From Candidatus Saccharimonadota bacterium (GTDB lineage: Bacteria > Patescibacteriota > Saccharimonadia > Saccharimonadales > Saccharimonadaceae), in NCBI GenBank assembly GCA_017433765.1, contig JAFRGO010000003.1, positions 1-32,691 on the forward strand: DNA of 32,691 nucleotides, read 5' to 3'. Within the stretch, counting starts at the first letter, position 1. Every line of letters starts with the position of its first letter. Below are positions 14,481 to 22,661 of this stretch, in pieces. Made by a program: the position numbers and the translations under genes. Under the pieces are notes generated by a model that saw nothing but the letters and a program-made list of their open reading frames with translations, was not told the origin of the DNA and made no database searches.

Positions 14481-15098
14481 TCAATAGCTATTTGTGGTTT
14501 TATATGCATTTATGATTTCATCATCTCTGAGTGCTTGAGTGGCATTACACTCATCTACCAATGCTCTGGTTAGTCTCTCGCTAAATCCGACATAAATAAC
14601 GTCCTTGCCAGCTCTTTTTGCGCTCAAGACAGCAGGGATCAAATCCGTATCGGAACTGACTAGTATGATTCGATCAACTTCGCCTCTTAAAGCATCTTCA
14701 ACAATACTCACGGCTATGCCAACGTCGACGCCTTTTTCCTGATAGCGGAAATCTTTGTTACCACAATTTTTGCAAACGTCACTATCTCTAATTTTTAATT
14801 TCCCAGCTTCAATATAAATAATATTTTACTTAGCGAGATTATTACGTATGCGACGTAAATTATCGGAAAACCTGACTGATTTATCTAAAATTTCTTGGCC
14901 GAAGTCTGGACGACGCTTGATTTTTGCGACTCCGAAGAATCGAATCTCTAACTCTTCATTAGGGAACAATTTCTCGAGCATTGGACGAATATCTATAGCA
15001 TTAAGGTCTTGCTTATCTGCGATCAATCCGTGCTTCGCCAAAATCTCGGAGGTTTTGTACAAGAAGTTTTGACCATCGATATAAACAATGTTCTTCAT
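14481..15098 (-). pseudogene. NYN-domain ribonuclease-like gene, interrupted by one in-frame TAA
   Basis: The minus-strand frame from ATG 15098 runs 205 codons to TGA 14481, with one internal TAA at 14828-14826 (codon 91). The part before reads KNIVYIDGQNFLYK (first NYN Asp) and ends RRIRNNLAK. The part after continues in the same frame with YIEAGKLKIRDSDVCKNCG, EKGVDVGIAVSIVEDALRGE and ILVSSDTDLIPAVLSAKRAG, all typical of NYN (PIN-like, LabA/DUF88) proteins. No frameshift is needed. One C-to-T change (CAA or CAG to a stop) would explain it. NYN proteins are often metal-dependent RNases. Codon use (AAA, TTA, AGA, ATT) is unlike the neighbours, which suggests transfer. Readthrough or a sequencing error remains possible. 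Confidence 0.8.
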
Positions 15099-15104
15099 GC
15101 TCCA

Positions 15105-15113
15105 ATCATATCA
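15105..15113 (-). promoter_or_regulatory. Promoter of the NYN cassette gene
   Basis: TGATATGAT on the minus strand, a near-match to the local TGNTATAAT box. It is 6 nt from the ATG at 15098, so the transcript would be leaderless or nearly so. Confidence 0.55.
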
Positions 15114-15148
15114 TATTTAGTATAATTATGCGCCGGTTTAAAACATTT

Positions 15149-15191
15149 GAGGCCCTCGAAATCAAGCTCTCCCCAAAATCATAAACTCTTC
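15149..15191 (+). repeat. 43-bp direct repeat, right copy
   Basis: Perfect copy of 14360-14402. Here it is non-coding and sits 9 bp before the extended -10 of the next gene. The native downstream sequence resumes after it. Confidence 0.95.
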
Positions 15192-15199
15192 GCCTTCTG

Positions 15200-15208
15200 T
15201 GTTATAAT
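15200..15208 (+). promoter_or_regulatory. Extended -10 promoter of the glycan cluster's first gene
   Basis: TGTTATAAT, 6 nt before ATG 15215, so a leaderless start is expected. No good -35 is visible. Any -35 would fall inside the 43-bp repeat (around 15180-15185) and is the same sequence as before the insertion. Confidence 0.65.
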
Positions 15209-15214
15209 AACCCT

Positions 15215-16081
15215 ATGGCAAAAACTCCGGCCCATCTTAGTCTTGCCGCGGCGGTTATCCTTTATCATCCTACCGACGCCGACCTCGCAAACATCTCGAC
15301 CTATCTCGATGATGTTGACCGGCTTTTTGTTGTCGATAATACCGAAGGCGAGAATAATGAGTCCCGTCTTCCCGTCTCCGACAAGATAAAGTATATCTGG
15401 AAAAACGAAAACCTCGGCGTTGCCGCCGCTCTCAATCTCGCCGCCACTCTGGCGAAAAAGGAGGGTTACACCTGGCTCCTCACCAACGACCAAGACACCT
15501 CCTTCCGTGCTGGTGTCCTTCCCGCGCTCAAAAATCACGCCGCCACCGTTGATAACTCTCTAATCGCCATTGTCGCCCCCTGGCACAAGACGAAATTGAA
15601 ATCTCGCCGCCCTCGCAAAAATCCCGACTATCCCCACGACGTCATGACTTCCGGCAACCTCCTGAACCTTGCGATTTGGGAGAAGCTCGGCGGCTTTGAC
15701 GAAGACTTATTTATCGATGGCGTTGATCTTGAATATTGTATCCGCCTAAAGAAATTTGGCTACAAGATTTTTCGCGACAACTCCCTCGAAATCGACCATA
15801 ATCTCGGCGACCTTTTCTACGGCCGAGTTCGCCAATTCGTTTTTCTCTGTACCAACCACACTCCCATCCGCCGCTACTATATGATGCGCAACGCCCACTA
15901 TCTCCTCGACCGCTATCGCGACTTCGACCTATCCTACTGTATCGAACTTTGTGCCGCCCAAAAACGCAACATGATTGGCGTCCTCCTCTTCGAGAAAAAC
16001 AAATTCGCCAAAATCAAAATGTATTTGCGGGGTTATCGCGATTATAAAAAGGGAATCAAAGGAAAATACCATGCCAACTAA
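15215..16081 (+). CDS. Family 2 glycosyltransferase, rhamnosyltransferase-like
   Basis: A 288-residue cytoplasmic enzyme with a GT-A fold. Visible motifs in order are AAAVILYHPTDADL (nucleotide-sugar site), DRLFVVDNTE, NENLGVAAALNLA, WLLTNDQDTSF (the metal-binding DQD in place of DXD) and MTSGNLLNLAIWEKLGGFDE followed by DGVDLEYCIRLKKFGY (acceptor region with the catalytic acidic residue). The DQD form and the GNLLN...GGFDE layout are typical of RfbF/WbbL-type rhamnosyltransferases, which fits the rmlACBD genes downstream. The substrate is inferred. Its stop overlaps the next start by 11 nt. Confidence 0.85.
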   Translation: MAKTPAHLSLAAAVILYHPTDADLANISTYLDDVDRLFVVDNTEGENNESRLPVSDKIKYIWKNENLGVAAALNLAATLAKKEGYTWLLTNDQDTSFRAGVLPALKNHAATVDNSLIAIVAPWHKTKLKSRRPRKNPDYPHDVMTSGNLLNLAIWEKLGGFDEDLFIDGVDLEYCIRLKKFGYKIFRDNSLEIDHNLGDLFYGRVRQFVFLCTNHTPIRRYYMMRNAHYLLDRYRDFDLSYCIELCAAQKRNMIGVLLFEKNKFAKIKMYLRGYRDYKKGIKGKYHAN

Positions 16082-18248
16082 CAGCAAAAACCTCAAAAAC
16101 AAAGCTCTCAAAGTTCTCTCCGAAGAAGGCCTTGTTTCTCTCGCCCGCCGCACGAAGAACTACCTGAAGAAAAAACACGAATCCGCTCCTTCCGACTCTC
16201 GCGCTCTGAAGGACATTCTTTTTATCAACGGCTGCTCCATCCCCCAATGCGAACGCTACCGCGTTGATCACCAAATCGAACAACTCGAAGCCTTCGGTCT
16301 TTCTTGCGACAAGGTCGATTACTCTCTCCTCACTCTCGACCATCTGAAGTTCTATCGGGGCTTCGTCTTTTATCGCTGCCCCATTCTTCCCGTGATCAAG
16401 GATTTCATTAAACTTGCGAAAGAAAACAACAAAACCGTTTTCTACGACATCGACGATCTCGTCTTTGATTTGAAGAACACTTCCAAGCTCGACGTTGTCA
16501 AGGCCATGAACGAAAAAGACCGTGCTATCTACGACGACGGCGTAACTCGTATGCGCGAAACCTTGAAACTCTGCGAATATGGCATCACTACCACCTCTCG
16601 TCTCCAAAACGAGATGGAAAAACTCCTCGGCGAAGGCAAAGTCTATATCAACCGCAACGTCGCCTCCGAAGCCATGCTGAAGCACTCCCTCGCCGCTATC
16701 GATTCCGTCACTCGCCGGGATAAACGCATCATTCTCGGCTACTTCTCCGGCTCCATGACCCACAATGCCGACTTCGATTTGATTACTCCTGCACTAAAGG
16801 TTTTGTTTGAAAAATACGACCATCTCTATCTCAAGGTCGCTGGCGAGCTCCATCTTCCCGACGCCCTCCAGCCTTTCGAGCAGCGCATCCTCTCCACTCC
16901 TTTTGTTGACTGGACTGAGTTGCCGAAAGTCATTCGCTCCGTCGATATCAACCTCGCCCCCCTCGAACCTTCCACCCACAACGAGTCCAAGTCCGAGAAC
17001 AAATGGACCGAAGCTGCGCTGGTCAAGGTTCCCACCGTCGCCAGTCGTGTTGGCGCCTTTGTCGAAGCCGTCGAAGACGGCAAGACCGGCCTGCTCTGCG
17101 ACAACACTCCCGACGCTTGGGTCGAAGCCCTCTCTCGCCTCATCGAAGACGCCGACCTCCGCGCCACTATTGCTTCGAACGCCTTCGCCGCCGTCGAAAA
17201 AAGCCTCACCACTTCCTCTGGCCGTGGCGTCGCCGACTTTATCCGCTCCCGCCTCCATCCCTCCCTTGCTTTCGTTCTCCCCTCGACCAACGTTTCTGGC
17301 GGCATCATGGTCGCCGAGAAACACGCCGCGATTTTGAAACAACACGGCTACGACGTTACGCTCCTCAATGCCGAGCCAAACGAAACTAATGTCAATAGTG
17401 AAGGTTGCGAGCTCAACGTCGTTTCTGCTCTTCGCCCCGTCTTCGCCCACTTCGACACCCTCGTCGCCACCATGTGGCTCACCCTCGAATTTGTCCAAAA
17501 ATACCCCTTCGCCACCTCGCGCAAATATCTCGTCCAGAACTACGAACCAGGTTTCTATTCTTTGACCGCCCCCGAGCGTTGCCCCGCCTCCGCCACCTAC
17601 GCTCGTGTCGCCGGCGTCGATTATCTGACCGTCTCCCAGTGGTGCAAATCTTGGCTCGAAGAAAAATACGGTATCGAGGACGTCAAACTCGCCCCCAACG
17701 GCATCAACGCCGACCTTTTCCGCCCTCGTCCGCGCAATTTTTCCAAACGCAAGATTCGTATTCTCGTGGAAGGGAACAGCGCCAGCGACTATAAAAACAC
17801 CGACGAGAGCTTCCGCGTTATTGACAAACTCGACCTTTCCAAGTTCGAGGTCCACTACCTCTCCCAGGGCGAGGGGCCGAAAAAGTTCTACCACGTTGAT
17901 CATTCCCATATCAAGGTCCCCTTCGCCGAAGTCCACAAAATCTACGAATCTTGTGACATCCTTCTGAAATCGTCTCGGCTCGAAAGTTTTTCCTATCCTC
18001 CGCTCGAAATGATGGCGACCGGCGGCTACTGTGTTGTCGCCCCCAACGACGGCAATATCGAATATCTCAATGATGGCGACAACTGTCTTCTCTACGAGCC
18101 GGGCAACCTCGATGATGCGGTCGCCAAAATTATGAAAATCGTGAAAGACAAAGACCTCCGCGCCCGCCTCGACATCGGCGCCGACATCACCGTCCACAAC
18201 CGCAACTGGCGCCGCCTCGAAGACGAAATCTTGAAAGCCTACCGCTAG
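16071..18248 (+). CDS. Two-domain glycosyltransferase: GT4-like plus WsaF-like
   Basis: A 725-residue protein that seems to join two GT-B enzymes. Residues about 45-370 hold DILFINGCSIPQCERYRVDHQ, TVFYDIDDLVFDL, LGYFSGSMTHNADFDLI, then INLAPLEPS and EDGKTGLLCDNTPDAW, a spore-coat/GT4-like transferase. Residues about 385-725 hold LAFVLPSTNVSGGIMVAEKHA, YLVQNYEPGFYS, LTVSQWCKSWLEEKYG, LAPNGINADLFRP and ESFSYPPLEMMATGG, resembling the WsaF rhamnosyltransferase family. ATG 16071 with AAAGGA upstream is chosen over an open extension of 32 codons that lies beneath the previous gene. The first half is related to the gene at 20535. A processive or dual-linkage role is possible but unproven. Confidence 0.85.
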   Translation: MPTNSKNLKNKALKVLSEEGLVSLARRTKNYLKKKHESAPSDSRALKDILFINGCSIPQCERYRVDHQIEQLEAFGLSCDKVDYSLLTLDHLKFYRGFVFYRCPILPVIKDFIKLAKENNKTVFYDIDDLVFDLKNTSKLDVVKAMNEKDRAIYDDGVTRMRETLKLCEYGITTTSRLQNEMEKLLGEGKVYINRNVASEAMLKHSLAAIDSVTRRDKRIILGYFSGSMTHNADFDLITPALKVLFEKYDHLYLKVAGELHLPDALQPFEQRILSTPFVDWTELPKVIRSVDINLAPLEPSTHNESKSENKWTEAALVKVPTVASRVGAFVEAVEDGKTGLLCDNTPDAWVEALSRLIEDADLRATIASNAFAAVEKSLTTSSGRGVADFIRSRLHPSLAFVLPSTNVSGGIMVAEKHAAILKQHGYDVTLLNAEPNETNVNSEGCELNVVSALRPVFAHFDTLVATMWLTLEFVQKYPFATSRKYLVQNYEPGFYSLTAPERCPASATYARVAGVDYLTVSQWCKSWLEEKYGIEDVKLAPNGINADLFRPRPRNFSKRKIRILVEGNSASDYKNTDESFRVIDKLDLSKFEVHYLSQGEGPKKFYHVDHSHIKVPFAEVHKIYESCDILLKSSRLESFSYPPLEMMATGGYCVVAPNDGNIEYLNDGDNCLLYEPGNLDDAVAKIMKIVKDKDLRARLDIGADITVHNRNWRRLEDEILKAYR

Positions 18249-18262
18249 TGTGATAATATAAT
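18249..18262 (+). promoter_or_regulatory. Promoter of the DUF2142 gene
   Basis: TGTGATAAT (18249-18257) and an overlapping TATAAT (18257-18262) lie 9 or 4 nt before ATG 18267. No Shine-Dalgarno is present, so a leaderless internal start is likely in addition to readthrough from upstream. Confidence 0.5.
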
Positions 18263-18266
18263 ACTA

Positions 18267-19790
18267 ATGAAAACTTGGGTGAAATCTCTTTTGCGGTCAA
18301 AAACTTTTTGGTTTTGTCTCGCCTTCCTCGTCGTCAACACCTTCGTCATTTTTGAGCTTTTTCTTCGCCACGGTTTTTCTGGCGGTAAGAAACTTTCCGC
18401 TCTAGTTGTCTTTGCTCTCGAGCTTCTTCTCCTCGGAGCCTACTTCCTCGCTCGTAAAAAATCTTGGCCTCTCGAGAAACTTTTCCTCCTCGTCGTCGTT
18501 CCGCTCGGCCTCCTCTTCCTCACTCTTATGCCTCTCGGCCAATCCCCCGATGAGTACACCCATGCCATGCGCATCTATGGCATCACTGACGGCTATCTCC
18601 TCGTCCCCCAAACCGAGGACAATTCCGGCGGCTCTCCCATCCCGACCGACTTCGACAATCTCTTCCATATTTTTATCGGCTCCGGCACCTACTCCGAGCT
18701 TCTCGGCCATCTCTCCGATTCTGACACTTCCGAGCTTTCCGACCACAACTACGTCACCGCCGCCCTCTACAACCCTATCTGCTATCTCCCCCAGACTCTC
18801 GGTGTCGGTCTCGGTCGTCTCCTCTCGCTCCCCTTCGCCTTCCAGTTTTATCTCGGACGTTTGTTTAACTTTATCCTCTGGGCTGCCCTGATTTATTTCT
18901 CGCTGAAGTTTATGCCAAAGTACAAGAGCCTCATGCTCTTCGCCACCCTCCTTCCGATTACTCTCCAGGAAGCGACCTCCCTCGCCCCTGACGCCCTCAC
19001 TATCGGTCTCGTCTTCTTTCTGATTGCCTTCGTCCTCCATCTCGCCTACGCGAAAACCACCGCGCTCAACACTCGTGACTATCTTATCCTTTACGCTTTG
19101 GCTATCTTACTTGGTTTTTGCAAAATCGTCTATCTCCCGCTTCTTTTGCTTTATTTTCTCATTCCTGCCGAACGTTTCGGCGACAAGCGTCGCAAACATC
19201 GCCACGCCATTATCATTTTTATTCTTGTTGCCGCCGTCAATCTCGCTTGGCTTCTCTTTTGCTCTCGCTATCTCGTTGACGTCCGCGATGGCGTCTCCCC
19301 TAGCGACCAGCTCTCCTTCATCCTCCATCGCCCCTTCCGCTATCTGATTATTCTCGCCCAGACTTGTTGGGCGCGCTTCGACTTCTATATGACCTCCCTC
19401 CTCGGGACTTCTCTTGCCCATTTTGAAATTATCCTCCCCCAGGTCTATTTCTATCTCATTTTCGCCTTCTTTATTCTCGTCATCTTCCAGAACACCGACC
19501 ATTTCAAATTCCGTCCCTTCGACCGGATTATTCTCGTTGCTTCCGTTGTTCTTGTTTTTGTACTCATCCATACCAGTCTCTATCTCCAATGGACGCCCGT
19601 TGCCGCCGCCACCGTCGAAGGTGTCCAAGGTCGCTACTTCCTACCCTTCCTTCCGCTCGTTCCCGTTCTCTTCAATTCTAATCGGCCAAAGCCTCTTCGC
19701 CCCTCTTGGCTTTCGCACGAGCTTATTTTACTTTTCGGTATCTTTGTCAACGTCTGCGCGCTAAGTTGTATTTTCTTTGCTAACGTATAG
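18267..19790 (+). CDS. DUF2142-type multi-pass membrane protein
   Basis: A 507-residue protein with about 11-12 transmembrane helices. The first begins near residue 11 (TFWFCLAFLVVNTFVIFELF). After the third helix an extracytoplasmic loop starts PLGQSPDEYTHAMRIYGITDGYLLVP, which is the hallmark of the DUF2142 family (PPDE.AH.YR). In GT-C transferases an acidic pair in this first loop is catalytic, so the DE here may be the active site of a polyprenyl-phosphate-sugar-dependent transferase. The gene is followed after 7 nt by a DPM1-like GT2 that could supply such a donor. The family has no proven biochemical role that I can name. Confidence 0.8.
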   Translation: MKTWVKSLLRSKTFWFCLAFLVVNTFVIFELFLRHGFSGGKKLSALVVFALELLLLGAYFLARKKSWPLEKLFLLVVVPLGLLFLTLMPLGQSPDEYTHAMRIYGITDGYLLVPQTEDNSGGSPIPTDFDNLFHIFIGSGTYSELLGHLSDSDTSELSDHNYVTAALYNPICYLPQTLGVGLGRLLSLPFAFQFYLGRLFNFILWAALIYFSLKFMPKYKSLMLFATLLPITLQEATSLAPDALTIGLVFFLIAFVLHLAYAKTTALNTRDYLILYALAILLGFCKIVYLPLLLLYFLIPAERFGDKRRKHRHAIIIFILVAAVNLAWLLFCSRYLVDVRDGVSPSDQLSFILHRPFRYLIILAQTCWARFDFYMTSLLGTSLAHFEIILPQVYFYLIFAFFILVIFQNTDHFKFRPFDRIILVASVVLVFVLIHTSLYLQWTPVAAATVEGVQGRYFLPFLPLVPVLFNSNRPKPLRPSWLSHELILLFGIFVNVCALSCIFFANV

Positions 19791-19797
19791 GAGCCTT

Positions 19798-20538
19798 ATG
19801 AAAACCAAAAAAGTCCTCATCATCATCCCCGCCTACAACGAAGAAAAAAGCATCCTTTCTGCCGTTGACTCCATTCGTGATTATAACCGGACTGCCAAAT
19901 CTCCCTACGACTACCTCGTCATCAACGACGGCTCGACCGACTCCACCGAGTCCATTCTCCGCGAACACGACATCCCCCACGTTACCCTCCAACGCAACCT
20001 CGGCATCGGTGGCGCCGTCCGCACCGGCTATCGCCACGCGCTAAAAAACGACTACGACTTCGCCATCCAATTCGACGGCGACAACCAACACGACATTCTC
20101 TGCGCCGAGGCCATTCTCGCCCCGCTTCGCTCCGATTCTGCCGACCTCGTCATCGGCTCCCGCTTCGTGAAAGGGAACGAAGACAACGAATTTTATTCTT
20201 CCTTCGCCCGCCGCACTGGTATCAAACTCCTCTCCTATCTCATGCGTTTCAAGACCGGCCACACCGTTCTCGACACCACTTCTGGCTTCCGCGCCGCCAA
20301 CCGCCGCATGATCGAAGTTTTTGCTCGTCGCTATCCCACCGAATACCCCGAACCTATCTCGACCACCGAGGCGCTCCTAGACGGTTTCCGCGTCGTCGAA
20401 GTTCCGGTGAAGATGCACGCTCGCACGACTGGCCGCTCTTCTATCCACGGACTGAAGAGTATTAAATATATGACCACCGTCTTCGCCGCCGTCCTCACCG
20501 CTCGGAAACAATCTAAACGCCAGAAATCCTCCCGATGA
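19798..20538 (+). CDS. DPM1/GtrB-like polyprenyl-phosphate glycosyltransferase (GT2)
   Basis: A 246-residue GT-A enzyme. Motifs are VLIIIPAYNEEKSI, YLVINDGSTDST, LQRNLGIGGAVRTGYRHAL and FAIQFDGDNQHD (metal-binding DGD), then LVIGSRFVKG and DTTSGFRAANRRMIEVFARRYP. This set marks the dolichol/polyprenyl-phosphate mannose or glucose synthase group. It lacks the two C-terminal transmembrane helices of GtrB, like DPM1. ATG 19798 lies 4 nt after TAGGAG (19788-19793), which also contains the upstream stop. It overlaps the next gene as ATGA (20535-20538). It could make the lipid-linked sugar used by the DUF2142 protein. Confidence 0.85.
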   Translation: MKTKKVLIIIPAYNEEKSILSAVDSIRDYNRTAKSPYDYLVINDGSTDSTESILREHDIPHVTLQRNLGIGGAVRTGYRHALKNDYDFAIQFDGDNQHDILCAEAILAPLRSDSADLVIGSRFVKGNEDNEFYSSFARRTGIKLLSYLMRFKTGHTVLDTTSGFRAANRRMIEVFARRYPTEYPEPISTTEALLDGFRVVEVPVKMHARTTGRSSIHGLKSIKYMTTVFAAVLTARKQSKRQKSSR

Positions 20539-21647
20539 AACTCACTCCCCAAACCAAACTCCTCCTCGCCGCCCTCGCCAAGGGCCAGCGTCTCGCCGTC
20601 TATATTGTCGAGAACCAGACTTCCGCCCAATTCCGCTATCGTTGTGCCAATCCTTCTGCCGCCACCGAGGCCAGCTCTTCTTGGCAAGCCGTCTATTACG
20701 AAAAGTCCGAGCTCTCCGAAGTCGAAAAAGTCCTCGACCGCATCGACCTGATTATTATCGAACGCCAAACCGCGAAGGATAATCTCCTCCTCGATTTTAT
20801 CCGGCTCGCTCACTCGCGGGGCAAAAAGGTTCTCTTCGATCTCGACGACCTCATCTTCGACTACCGCGACCTCCCCACTCTCATGCGTGCCACGAGTAGT
20901 AAAAATATCTTCTACTGGCTCGCCTACTTTTTTGCTATTCGTCGCATCGCTCGTCGTGTTGACGGCTTCCTCGCCACCAACGATTTTCTCGCGAAGAAAT
21001 TAAAGCGGAGCTTTAAAAAGCCCGTCGCTGTCATTCCCAACTCTCTCAACTCCGACCAGCTCACTGTCTCCGCTGAACTTTTGCTGAAGAAATCCGAGAA
21101 ATCCACCTTCACCCTCGGCTACTTCTCCGGCTCCCCCACCCACCAAAGAGACTTCGCCCTCATTCTTCCCACTCTCCTTGACTTCCTCTCCGCCCATTCC
21201 GACGCTCGCCTCCTCATCGTCGGCTATATGCGCCTTCCTCGCTCCGCGCGCTCTCTCCTCGCCGCGAAACGCATCATCCAAAAGCCCCCCACCGACTATC
21301 TAAAGCTCCAAAAGCACATCGCTTCCGCCGATCTCAACCTCGCCCCGCTGGTGAAAAGCGACTTCGCCGACTGTAAAAGCGAGCTCAAGTTCTTCGAATC
21401 CGCCATCGTCGAAGTCCCCACTCTCGCCTCCCCGACCTACGCCTTCCGCCACGCTATCAAATCCGGCGAAACCGGCTTCCTCTGCTCCGACGCAAAGGCT
21501 TGGCGCAACACTCTCGAGCTTCTCTATTCCGACCAGAAACTCCGCCACTCCGTCGCCAAAAAGGCCAAAAGCTACTGCCTAAAGACTTATTATGGCAAAA
21601 CTTTCTTGAAACAAATCGAGGAGGCCTATGACTTCTTTAAAAAATAA
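20535..21647 (+). CDS. Glycosyltransferase, paralogue of the first half of the 16071 enzyme
   Basis: A 370-residue GT-B-like protein. It shares with residues 45-370 of the 16071-18248 product the blocks GKKVLFDLDDLIFDYRDL (versus NKTVFYDIDDLVFDL), LGYFSGSPTHQRDFALILP (versus LGYFSGSMTHNADFDLITP), LNLAPLVKS (versus INLAPLEPS) and SGETGFLCSDAKAW (versus DGKTGLLCDNTPDAW). The two are clearly related by duplication. It starts within the upstream stop codon. Its last 20 nt overlap the next gene, whose GAGGAGG Shine-Dalgarno is inside this frame. Substrate unknown. Placement in the cluster suggests it adds a sugar to the same glycan. Confidence 0.82.
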   Translation: MKLTPQTKLLLAALAKGQRLAVYIVENQTSAQFRYRCANPSAATEASSSWQAVYYEKSELSEVEKVLDRIDLIIIERQTAKDNLLLDFIRLAHSRGKKVLFDLDDLIFDYRDLPTLMRATSSKNIFYWLAYFFAIRRIARRVDGFLATNDFLAKKLKRSFKKPVAVIPNSLNSDQLTVSAELLLKKSEKSTFTLGYFSGSPTHQRDFALILPTLLDFLSAHSDARLLIVGYMRLPRSARSLLAAKRIIQKPPTDYLKLQKHIASADLNLAPLVKSDFADCKSELKFFESAIVEVPTLASPTYAFRHAIKSGETGFLCSDAKAWRNTLELLYSDQKLRHSVAKKAKSYCLKTYYGKTFLKQIEEAYDFFKK

Positions 21648-22617
21648 TTTCGAGAGCCATCTCAAACAATCTACCTTTATCCCCGCTCTCTATAGCTCCT
21701 TCACCCGTCCCTTCCGGAAATCTCTCCGTCGCCTCGACCCCACTCCCCCTCGCATCCCGCTTGAGCCAGCAAAAGTCTCCGTCGTCGTCCCGAACTATAA
21801 TTACAAACACTACCTCGCTGCCCGCCTCGATTCGATTTTGTCTCAGACCTACCCGCTCTACGAACTAATTATTCTCGACGACAACTCTACCGACGGCTCC
21901 ATTTGGTTCATCGAGGACTGGCTCGAGGCCACCCAAAAATCCTTCCCCGAGCTCAAAATCCGCTTTATTAAGAACGACCAAAACTCCGGCTCCGCCATCG
22001 CCCAGTGGCAACGCGCCTTCCGCGAGGCTTCTGGCGACTTTCTCTGGCTCGCCGAGGCCGACGACCTCTCCGACCCCTACTTCCTCGCCACCGCCATGTC
22101 CGCCTTCGCCTCGGACGACTCCGTCCTCCTCTCCTATACCGAATCTTCCGTCATCAACGCTCGCGGCTCCTTCCTCTCCTACGATTTTTCTTCTCGTATC
22201 GACAAAGAAAAATCCGGCCTCTTCCAGAAATCGTTTGTGAGGAGCGGGGAAGAACTCGCCAGCTCCATTTTTGCCATTCGCTGCGCCATTCCTAACGTCA
22301 GCGCCGTCGTTTTTCGCAAAACCTCCGGCCTCCCATTTGCCGACTATCTCGAGTCCGCGAAAAAGTTTTCCCAATGTGGCGACTGGTATTTCTACCTCCA
22401 GCTCCTCGCCCACGGCAAAGTCGCCTATAATCACGCCTCACTCAACTTCTTCCGTGTCCACTCCGCTAGCATTACTGCGAACTCAAAAAAGGCGAAACGT
22501 CACCTCTCGGAAGTCGAAGAAGTCCAAGCCTTCGCCCGCGAACATTATTTCCTCTCTCGCGAAACCCTCTCCGCCCAAGCTGCCGAGCTCGACCGCATCT
22601 CTTCTCGCCTCGCCTAA
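21628..22617 (+). CDS. Family 2 glycosyltransferase
   Basis: A 329-residue GT-A enzyme. Residues 1-45 are basic. The catalytic domain then begins VSVVVPNYNYKHYLAARLDSILSQ, followed by LIILDDNSTDGS, then NDQNSGSAIAQWQRAF and FLWLAEADDLSDPYFL (ADD as the metal-binding DXD), and a region with CGDWYFYLQLLAHG and NFFRVHSAS. This pattern is common in GT2 enzymes annotated as adding sugars to O-antigen or teichoic-type polymers. GAGGAGG lies 5 nt before ATG 21628. It is the last gene before the rml operon, whose promoter begins just after its stop. Confidence 0.82.
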   Translation: MTSLKNNFESHLKQSTFIPALYSSFTRPFRKSLRRLDPTPPRIPLEPAKVSVVVPNYNYKHYLAARLDSILSQTYPLYELIILDDNSTDGSIWFIEDWLEATQKSFPELKIRFIKNDQNSGSAIAQWQRAFREASGDFLWLAEADDLSDPYFLATAMSAFASDDSVLLSYTESSVINARGSFLSYDFSSRIDKEKSGLFQKSFVRSGEELASSIFAIRCAIPNVSAVVFRKTSGLPFADYLESAKKFSQCGDWYFYLQLLAHGKVAYNHASLNFFRVHSASITANSKKAKRHLSEVEEVQAFAREHYFLSRETLSAQAAELDRISSRLA

Positions 22618-22629
22618 TTTACTCTCTTA

Positions 22630-22638
22630 TGTTATAAT
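22630..22638 (+). promoter_or_regulatory. rmlACBD operon promoter
   Basis: TGTTATAAT with no clear -35. Unlike most promoters here it leaves a leader of about 17 nt with GAGGAG (22651-22656), 5 nt before ATG 22662. Confidence 0.7.
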
Positions 22639-22661
22639 AGACTAAAATAAGAGGAGATTTT

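Larger units (their letters stand above)
14403..15191. mobile_element. Inserted NYN-gene cassette with 43-bp flanking repeats
   Basis: A 789-bp unit (746 unique bp plus one repeat copy) lies between the ChW gene and the glycosyltransferase gene. It is A/T-richer and lacks the C-ending codon style of its neighbours. It contains one minus-strand gene with its own -10 and its own terminator. Removing the unit restores a compact 64-bp gap with the next gene's promoter intact. No integrase or transposase is inside. The repeat looks like an att-type duplication or a homology-mediated insertion. The mechanism is inferred. Confidence 0.7.

Noticed and set aside
15975-16070. Upstream extension of the double glycosyltransferase frame
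   Set aside because: It lies beneath the previous gene, has no ribosome site, and codes for a Ser/Lys-rich stretch unlike the family. ATG 16071 has AAAGGA upstream.
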